A DNA stretch of 7,039 nt, from positions 1 through 7,039 of the forward strand of contig CAAGBH010000042.1 in assembly GCA_900768035.1 (NCBI GenBank), in the 5' to 3' direction. This document shows positions 1 through 5,377 of this stretch, piece by piece. Position numbers and translations under genes: made by a program. The notes beneath the pieces were generated by a model. It had not been told where the DNA came from. It saw only the letters and a list, made by a program, of their open reading frames with translations, and made no database searches. How positions within the stretch are numbered: the stretch's first letter is position 1; each line of letters starts with the position of its first letter. The stretch is from Clostridia bacterium (GTDB lineage Bacteria > Bacillota > Clostridia > Oscillospirales > Acutalibacteraceae).

Positions 1-238
1 ATCAATAACAACAAAAAAACCAACTGCTGAAACCCCAAATGTTAAAATTGGCGATGCAAACGGTGACGGAAAAATTTCTTTATCTGATTTAGCAAAAATT
101 AGACTGCATTTATTAAAAGAAATCACACTTAAAGGTGATAATCTTACAGGTGCAGACGCCAATAAAGACGGAAAAATTTCTCTTTCAGATTTAGCAAAAG
201 TAAGACTTCACTTATTAGGTGAAATAACATTAAAATAA
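1..238 (+). CDS. C-terminal end of a dockerin-containing secreted protein (5' end outside window)
   Basis: The reading frame is open from the left edge (first full codon at position 2) to a TAA at 236-238, so 78 C-terminal residues are visible. A Thr/Pro-containing linker of about 15 residues leads into a type I dockerin of two EF-hand-like repeats. The calcium loops are DANGDGKISLSD (53-88) and DANKDGKISLSD (155-190). Both have Asp/Asn/Asp/Ser/Asp at loop positions 1, 3, 5, 9 and 12, and each is followed by a helix of the LAK(I/V)RLHLL type. In the family, dockerins bind cohesins in a calcium-dependent way and attach enzymes or structural proteins to a scaffold or the cell surface. The catalytic or structural part of this protein is upstream and unseen, so its activity cannot be stated. 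The gene ends 13 nt before a cohesin-like protein gene with no terminator between them, which suggests one transcript. Dockerin identity is very secure. Confidence 0.93.
   Translation, partial: SITTKKPTAETPNVKIGDANGDGKISLSDLAKIRLHLLKEITLKGDNLTGADANKDGKISLSDLAKVRLHLLGEITLK
53..199 (+). repeat. Tandem dockerin repeat visible at DNA level
   Basis: Two copies of the dockerin half-repeat are spaced 102 nt (34 codons) apart. The 15-base block starting gacggaaaaa is identical at 65-79 and 167-181, and gatttagcaaaa is identical at 86-97 and 188-199. This is the normal internal duplication of a dockerin module. The loop and recognition helix are nearly identical in the two halves, while the sequence between them has diverged. 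Confidence 0.85.
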
Positions 239-244
239 GAAGGA
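237..244 (+). promoter_or_regulatory. Ribosome binding site of the cohesin-like gene
   Basis: AAGAAGGA lies 7 nt before the ATG at 252 and overlaps the last two bases of the upstream stop codon. This places the Shine-Dalgarno sequence inside the end of the dockerin gene and fits translation of both genes from one mRNA. Confidence 0.75.
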
Positions 245-251
245 ATTAAAA

Positions 252-1715
252 ATGAAAAAAATTGTTAGTTTATTAACGGCTTTTATACTTGTTTTCAGTA
301 TTTTCTCTTTTTCTGCAAATGCTGCTTCAAGAGCCGTAATTTCATTCAGCAAAAACACTGTTAATGTTGGAGACAAAGTTACCGTTAACGTTACTATTAA
401 TCCTGCTGAGAAAATGTATGGTGTACAGTTTGATTTAAATTACAATGAAGAAGTTTTAAAATACAAATCAGGTTCAGGTAATGGCGGAGGCGGTAAATTA
501 AATGTTGTTGAGTCTCCCTCAGGAACAACGAAATACACCGCTACGTTTACTTTTACGGCTATCAAAACAGGTACTTGCAATATATCTGTTAATGATTGTT
601 TGTGGGCTGATTCCAATGCTGATGAAAAAAAATTCGGCGGTGCGAGCGCTAATGTAACTGTTAAAGATAAAGCATTATCGGGTGATGCACGTTTGAAATC
701 GCTTTATCTCGGTGACGCTAAATTATCACCTGCGTTTGCTATGGCAAGAACATCATATACATCAGATGTTTTATATGAAAAAACCAAGGTAAATGTGTAT
801 GCAACTGTTTATGATAAAGATGCTAAGGTTACAAGTGTCAGCGGTAACGATAATTTAAAAGTTGGAAAAAATACTGTTACTGTTGTTGTTCAAGCTGCTA
901 ACGGCACGCAAAAGAAATATACCATTACTGTAACACGCTTAAAAAAGGGTGAAAAAATAGGCGGGGAAAAGGAAGAAAAAGAAGAAGAGAAAGACACTTC
1001 TTTGCAGACAACCGTTGCAGGCACCACCTATACCGTTGCAACCGAAATACCGAAAAAATATCAAATCTTTTCAGGATTCGAAGTTGCTGATGCGGAATTT
1101 AACGGCAAAAAAATTCAAGTTTTGACTGATGCAAATCAAACCTATAAAATTTATTATTTAAAATCTGCCGACAGCGAAGAATTAGTTCCTTACATATTCG
1201 ATAGCGAACTTGAAGAATTTGAAAAACTTAAATATTTAACTGTTGACAAAAACACATATATTTTCTCAAAAATTCCAACAGAATTTGCAACCCCGTCAAA
1301 TCTTTATGCTTCCAACGTTGAAATTAAAGATTTTTCTGTTGAATGTTTAGCAGATTCAAATTCAAATATGTCAGATTTTTATTATGTATACTGCTTTATG
1401 AATGGAAATTTTGGATTGTATAGATATGATAATCTTGAATGCACGCTACAGCGTTACCCCGATTTCGAACTGACTGCGGCCAATGAGCCTGAAGTTAAAG
1501 ATAATTTCATTTCCCGTTTTATTTCACTTTCAACTAACGGCAAAATCATAATTATCTGCCTTTTTGTTGCAGTAATCGGTGTTTTAGCACTTATTATTCT
1601 TTTAATTGCGTATCTTGCTAACAAAAGTAATAAAAAACTTGACATTATTCCGTTTGATTATGATGAAGATTTTGATGATGTTGAAGTTGTAACTTCTAAT
1701 TCTAAAGAAGAATAA
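252..1715 (+). CDS. Membrane-anchored cohesin-like / cadherin-like surface protein
   Basis: This 487-residue exported protein starts with a typical Sec signal peptide: MKK, a hydrophobic core, and an A-N-A cleavage motif at 22-24. Residues about 27-137 resemble a cohesin-type beta sandwich, with a VNVGDKVTV opening strand, a YGVQFDLNYN-EEVLKY segment and a FTFTAIKTG strand. Residues about 145-230 match the cadherin-like beta-sandwich family seen in clostridial surface proteins (LKSLYL, LSPAF, TSYT, KVGKNTVTV, KKYTITVTR). A Lys/Glu-rich linker (231-248) leads to a region at 251-425 that I cannot assign. One transmembrane helix follows (about 431-456), then Lys residues and an acidic cytoplasmic tail (DYDEDFDD, to 487). 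The predicted topology is a large outside part and a short inside tail. The upstream neighbour encodes a dockerin, so a receptor role for dockerin proteins is plausible; this is inference. The cohesin call is less certain than the cadherin-like one, and a generic Ig-like adhesin domain is the main alternative. The start is supported by the AAGAAGGA site. Confidence 0.85.
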   Translation: MKKIVSLLTAFILVFSIFSFSANAASRAVISFSKNTVNVGDKVTVNVTINPAEKMYGVQFDLNYNEEVLKYKSGSGNGGGGKLNVVESPSGTTKYTATFTFTAIKTGTCNISVNDCLWADSNADEKKFGGASANVTVKDKALSGDARLKSLYLGDAKLSPAFAMARTSYTSDVLYEKTKVNVYATVYDKDAKVTSVSGNDNLKVGKNTVTVVVQAANGTQKKYTITVTRLKKGEKIGGEKEEKEEEKDTSLQTTVAGTTYTVATEIPKKYQIFSGFEVADAEFNGKKIQVLTDANQTYKIYYLKSADSEELVPYIFDSELEEFEKLKYLTVDKNTYIFSKIPTEFATPSNLYASNVEIKDFSVECLADSNSNMSDFYYVYCFMNGNFGLYRYDNLECTLQRYPDFELTAANEPEVKDNFISRFISLSTNGKIIIICLFVAVIGVLALIILLIAYLANKSNKKLDIIPFDYDEDFDDVEVVTSNSKEE

Positions 1716-1720
1716 AATTT

Positions 1721-1755
1721 AAAATGCCGTCTCTTGTTTCGAGATGGCATTTTTT
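1721..1755 (+). terminator. Intrinsic terminator of the dockerin/cohesin unit
   Basis: A 13-bp stem is formed by 1721-1733 (AAAATGCCGTCTC) and 1741-1753 (GAGATGGCATTTT), with one G-U pair and a 7-nt loop. It is followed by a T-run reaching 1755 and begins 5 nt after the stop codon of the cohesin-like gene. The left arm is preceded by A-rich sequence, so weak function on the opposite strand is possible, but no minus-strand gene uses it. Confidence 0.9.
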
Positions 1756-1781
1756 GAAATAAAGTATTTTATGGTTAAAAT
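1754..1781 (+). promoter_or_regulatory. Possible sigma-A-type promoter for the BofA-like gene
   Basis: TTGAAA (1754-1759) and TAAAAT (1776-1781) each match the -35 and -10 consensus at five of six bases and are separated by 16 nt. Initiation near 1788 would give a leader of about 20 nt before the ATG at 1808. The -35 box overlaps the T-run of the preceding terminator. The region is very AT-rich, so a chance match is a real possibility. Confidence 0.4.
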
Positions 1782-1807
1782 TTTCATATTAAATTATTGG
1801 TGATGTT

Positions 1808-2071
1808 ATGGAAATTTTAAAATATATTGCTTTATGTGTCTTTTTTATTGGATTAATTGCAATACTTATTGTTGCTATCAAAAGCCGAAAGCCCTTTAAA
1901 TTCTTAATTTTAAATGCAATTATCGGTTTTACACTTATGCTGATTTTACATTTTTCAGAAAAATTTACAGGTATTAAGTTTCCTATTAATCAATATACCG
2001 CAATTGGAAGCAGTGTTTTTGGCATTCCCGCAATAATCGGTTTTTTAATCTTTAATTTAATTTTTATTTAA
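1808..2071 (+). CDS. BofA-family small membrane protein (pro-sigma-K processing inhibitor family)
   Basis: This 87-residue protein is almost entirely hydrophobic, with helices at about 3-24 and 31-49 and a hydrophobic C-terminal stretch at about 64-87. The segment FPINQYTAIGSSVFGIPAII is the hallmark C-terminal region of BofA proteins (P-I/V-N-x-x-T-A followed by G-I-P), and the length equals that of Bacillus subtilis BofA as I recall it. In B. subtilis BofA sits in the outer forespore membrane with SpoIVFA and holds the intramembrane protease SpoIVFB inactive until sigma-K is needed. Asn61 and Thr64 here fall at positions reported as important in B. subtilis. Position 48 is His, where I recall Asn in B. 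subtilis. Many clostridia have BofA-like proteins whose role is not established, so the sporulation function is inferred from family only. A GGTGAT sequence at 1799-1804, only 3 nt from the ATG, is a modest ribosome binding site. The addB start lies 54 nt downstream with no terminator between. The symbol is left blank because functional equivalence to bofA is unproven. Confidence 0.8.
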   Translation: MEILKYIALCVFFIGLIAILIVAIKSRKPFKFLILNAIIGFTLMLILHFSEKFTGIKFPINQYTAIGSSVFGIPAIIGFLIFNLIFI

Positions 2072-2098
2072 GTGACGTTTATTGGACTTTGAATGGTT

Positions 2099-2104
2099 TA
2101 TAAT
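2099..2104 (+). promoter_or_regulatory. Possible -10 element upstream of addB
   Basis: A perfect TATAAT stands 22 nt before the chosen addB start. No good -35 hexamer lies at 16-18 nt (the nearest, TTGGAC at 2082-2087, is only 11 nt away), and there is no exact extended -10 TG. If used, transcription would begin near 2111 with a leader of about 15 nt. AddB may instead be read through from the BofA-like gene. Confidence 0.3.
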
Positions 2105-2112
2105 TTAAGCAT

Positions 2113-2120
2113 AGGGGGGA
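2113..2120 (+). promoter_or_regulatory. addB: Strong ribosome binding site that fixes the addB start
   Basis: AGGGGGGA lies 5 nt before the ATG at 2126. The in-frame ATG at 2093 has no such site, and its extra 11 residues precede the point where AddB proteins normally begin, just before the Walker A loop. The start at 2126 is therefore preferred. Confidence 0.85.
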
Positions 2121-2125
2121 TATGT

Positions 2126-5100
2126 ATGTTAAAGTTTATTTTTGGTTTACCTTGTTCAGGTAAAACTCATACCGTATTAGAAACTATCAAAAAATTAACC
2201 GAGCAACAAAAGGAAACTGTTTTAATCGTGCCTGAACAGTCTTCTTTTGAGAGTGAAAAGGCGGTTTTAAAGACTATTGGTGACAATTTTGCTCTAAAAG
2301 TTAATGTTTTGTCTTTCACACGACTGCTTGATGAAATTCAGCGTGTAATCGGGGGAGGTTGCGCCAGAGTTTTAAGTGATAGCGATAAAGTTATCTTTAT
2401 GCACAGGGCTTTGTTGCAGGTAGCGTCTGACCTCAATTTATGGGGAAAGTATGCTCATTCAATAAATTTTGCAAAGACCATGCTTGATACTGTCGGCGAA
2501 TTTAAAATTAATGCAGTTAGTGTTAATGATATTAAAAACGCCTCTAAAATTTCACAGTCTGCAACCTTAAAGGCAAAATTAGAAGATATCTCTCTTATAT
2601 ACGAAACATACGATTTACTAACCGCAGAGCGTTTTATCGACCCGGCGGACAACCTTACAAAATTATATCAAAGTCTTGAAAAATATCGTTTTTTTGAAGG
2701 GAAAACTGTCTTTTTAGACGGTTTTAAAGGTTTCACAGGTCAACAGTTTAAAATTATTGACCGAATTTTAGCACAGGCAAAAGACGTTTATATAAGCCTT
2801 ACCAATGATATTTCTTCAAATAGGGAATATGATGTTTTCACTAATATCCGCACAGCAGTTTCAAGAATTGAAAACATTGCAAATTCGCATAATGTTGAAA
2901 TTGAAAATCCTATTGTTTTGGACAAGCCTTATTATAAAAATTCAAGTCTTAGGAATCTTGAAAGACTAATTTCAGGAAATGAAATTTCAAGCGAAATTGA
3001 GAATGATTCTATAACTGTTTGCAAAGCATCAACCGCTTTTGATGAGGCAGAGTTTGCCGCAAGAACAATCAGAAAACTTATAAGGCAAGAAAATTACCGT
3101 TTTTCTGATTTTGTTATCATTGCTCGTGATACCGAAAGATACAAAGAAGCGGTGGATTATGCTTGCAAAAAGAATGAAATCAACTGCTTTTTTGATGATA
3201 AACTTCCATTATCATCTTTTCCGCTTTGCGTTGCAACAGATTATGCAATAAAAGCGCTTAATTTTTCAACCGAAAATATTTTGCGTTTTCATAAATCTGG
3301 TGTTTCCAATCTTTCGCTTGATGAGGTTTCTAAACTCGAAAATTATACATACCTTTGGAATATTGACGGTAAAATGTGGCTTGATAATTGGGATATGGAT
3401 GTCCGTGGTTTTGTTACCGAGGAAATCACCCAAAAAGAAACTTACGAACTTGAAAGTATAAATGCAATTCGTCTAAAAGCCATTGAACCACTTTTGAAAT
3501 TTAAGCAAAACTTTAAAAATAGCGCTAAAAATATGTCAAAGGCAATAATCGAATTACTTGATTCTTGCAATGCTAAAGAGTCGCTAAAATCAATGTGTAA
3601 GCGTTTTGAAAACGAATCAAACATTTTCTCGAGTGACGCTTTAAAACAAAGTTATGACGCATTTTTACGCATTTTAGACAGTCTTGTTGAATGTTTTGGT
3701 GATAAAACCTTAAATACTGAAGAATTTTATGAATCTTTAGCCCTTGCTATCTCACTTGAAAGTGTTGGTATTATACCTCAAACCCTCGACCAGGCAGTGT
3801 TTGGTGCGGCTGACCGCATCCGTCCTTCGAGACCGAAAGTTGCAATTATTTTAGGCGCTAATCAAGGCATATTTCCAAAATTTGCCGAAAATTCAGGCGT
3901 TTTTGCCACAAACGAACGCAAAAAACTAATTGAACTTGGAATTGATATTGCTGATAATTCTGTTTACACCTCAATAGACGAAGATTATCTTGTCTATTGT
4001 AATTTGTGTTGCCCGACAGAAAAACTTTTTATTTCTTACAGTGCTAATTCTTTAAAAGGGGAAGCCACCGAGCCATCGGCTTTTGTGGACTCAGTTTGTC
4101 AAAAATTATCTCCCGTTTCGGTTTGTGAGCCTAACAAAGATTTTGAAAACTATAATCTTCCAGAGACCAGAAGTTCCGCGTTTTCTGAATTTTGCCGAAG
4201 AACTCAAAATTCCGAACAGTCATTAACTCTTAAAACAGCGCTTGGTGACGATTTAAAAGTTGATAATTTATTAAGGATTATTGAGCAAAAAGAAAAAAAT
4301 ATTTCAACGGAAAATGCCAAAAAACTATTTGGTAACGATATTTATATGTCGGCAACTAAGTTTGATACTTTTAACCGTTGCAAATTTTCATTTTTCTGTA
4401 AATACGGTCTTAAAACAAAGAAACTTCAACCCGCAGATTTTGATGTTTTACAGCGGGGAACTATTGTTCATTATGTGCTTGAAAAAATTATCACAACATA
4501 TAAAGAAAACATAAAAAATTTAGAAAACAGTGAACTTGATAAACTGTGTGACGATTATATCAATGAATATCTTGACTCGGTTTCAGGTTTTAGAAGTGTA
4601 ATCACTTCAAAACATAAATTTTTAATTTCTAAAATCTCACGCTCTTTAAAAGAGGTTGTTTTCCATTTGGCGCAAGAGTTTAAACAATCTGATTTTAAAC
4701 CGGTTGCCTGTGAACTTAAAATCGGCGGTAATGACGGTTTACCGCTTACTTTTCCATACAACGACGGTAATATTAAGATTAACGGAAGTATCGACCGAGT
4801 GGACGAATATAACGGATATATCCGCATTGTTGATTATAAAACAGGAAGCAAATCTTTTAAATTACCCGATATTTTATTCGGTCTTAATTTACAGATGCTT
4901 ATATATCTATATGCAGTTATCCGTGCAAATAAAAAATCAGACGATAAAGCCGCAGGTATTTTTTATATGCCGTCTAAAAGAGACTTAAACGGTGATGGAA
5001 TGGCTATGAACGGTCTTATCAAGGCGGATAAAGACCTTGTTTGTGCTATGGAGAAAGAAAATCTCGGTGAATTTATTCCAAAACTTTCAATTAATAAAGA

Positions 5101-5377
5101 CGGCAGTATTTCAAAAACTGCAACTTCTTATATAACACAAGAGGAATTTTCTAAGATTTTTGATTATATTGAAAATCTGATGCGCAAAACAGGTGACAGT
5201 ATTTCAAAAGGTGATATTACCGTAAACCCCGTTGATGGCAGAGAATCAGGCGCATGTGACTATTGTGATTATAAATCTGTTTGTGGTTTTGAAAACAGGG
5301 AAGCCTTTAAAATTCCAAACCTTAAAAACAGTGAAGTTTTTGAAATGATGGAAAAGGGGGAGAATAATGGCATTTAA
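2126..5377 (+). CDS. addB: ATP-dependent helicase/deoxyribonuclease subunit B (AddB)
   Basis: This is the B subunit of the AddAB helicase-nuclease, which processes double-strand breaks into 3' single-stranded tails for RecA and responds to Chi sites. The protein has 1083 residues, slightly shorter than B. subtilis AddB (about 1,160). It opens with MLKFIFGLPCSGKT, so the Walker A loop is at residues 7-14. The central part is helicase-like but lacks a full helicase motif set, as is usual for AddB; the ILGANQGIFP segment is a family landmark. The C-terminal RecB-type nuclease has GTIVHYVLE with His782, then Asp890 and the catalytic D-Y-K triplet at 903-905. Cys752, Cys1044, Cys1047 and Cys1053 (C-x2-C-x5-C at the end) match the four ligands of the AddB 4Fe-4S cluster that brackets the nuclease domain. 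All key residues are present, so the subunit should be active. It is followed directly by addA, with an 11-nt overlap. Upstream is the BofA-like gene, an arrangement I do not recognise as standard. Confidence 0.96.
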   Translation: MLKFIFGLPCSGKTHTVLETIKKLTEQQKETVLIVPEQSSFESEKAVLKTIGDNFALKVNVLSFTRLLDEIQRVIGGGCARVLSDSDKVIFMHRALLQVASDLNLWGKYAHSINFAKTMLDTVGEFKINAVSVNDIKNASKISQSATLKAKLEDISLIYETYDLLTAERFIDPADNLTKLYQSLEKYRFFEGKTVFLDGFKGFTGQQFKIIDRILAQAKDVYISLTNDISSNREYDVFTNIRTAVSRIENIANSHNVEIENPIVLDKPYYKNSSLRNLERLISGNEISSEIENDSITVCKASTAFDEAEFAARTIRKLIRQENYRFSDFVIIARDTERYKEAVDYACKKNEINCFFDDKLPLSSFPLCVATDYAIKALNFSTENILRFHKSGVSNLSLDEVSKLENYTYLWNIDGKMWLDNWDMDVRGFVTEEITQKETYELESINAIRLKAIEPLLKFKQNFKNSAKNMSKAIIELLDSCNAKESLKSMCKRFENESNIFSSDALKQSYDAFLRILDSLVECFGDKTLNTEEFYESLALAISLESVGIIPQTLDQAVFGAADRIRPSRPKVAIILGANQGIFPKFAENSGVFATNERKKLIELGIDIADNSVYTSIDEDYLVYCNLCCPTEKLFISYSANSLKGEATEPSAFVDSVCQKLSPVSVCEPNKDFENYNLPETRSSAFSEFCRRTQNSEQSLTLKTALGDDLKVDNLLRIIEQKEKNISTENAKKLFGNDIYMSATKFDTFNRCKFSFFCKYGLKTKKLQPADFDVLQRGTIVHYVLEKIITTYKENIKNLENSELDKLCDDYINEYLDSVSGFRSVITSKHKFLISKISRSLKEVVFHLAQEFKQSDFKPVACELKIGGNDGLPLTFPYNDGNIKINGSIDRVDEYNGYIRIVDYKTGSKSFKLPDILFGLNLQMLIYLYAVIRANKKSDDKAAGIFYMPSKRDLNGDGMAMNGLIKADKDLVCAMEKENLGEFIPKLSINKDGSISKTATSYITQEEFSKIFDYIENLMRKTGDSISKGDITVNPVDGRESGACDYCDYKSVCGFENREAFKIPNLKNSEVFEMMEKGENNGI
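5354..5362 (+). promoter_or_regulatory. addA: Ribosome binding site of addA inside addB
   Basis: AAGGGGGAG is located within the last codons of addB, about 4-5 nt before the ATG at 5367. Together with the 11-nt overlap of the two frames it indicates coupled translation of the two subunits. Confidence 0.8.

Noticed and set aside
1454..1645. Minus-strand open frame with a hydrophobic start
   Set aside because: It is the antisense of the transmembrane segment of the cohesin-like protein and has no family resemblance.
1716..1807. Possible small RNA or riboswitch in the spacer before the BofA-like gene
   Set aside because: The only structure found is the simple hairpin with a T-run, fully explained as a terminator. 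The remaining spacer is too short and AT-rich for a riboswitch.
4656..4988. Plus-strand open frame of 110 codons within the AddB nuclease region
   Set aside because: It is out of frame with addB, where the catalytic D-Y-K triplet and His782 are intact; it has no domain and no start signal.
4982..4999. EF-hand or dockerin-like DLNGDG motif in AddB (residues 953-958)
   Set aside because: It is a single isolated motif in the AddB nuclease domain, without the Ser/Asp at loop positions 9 and 12 or a second repeat, so it is probably chance despite the real dockerin elsewhere in the window.
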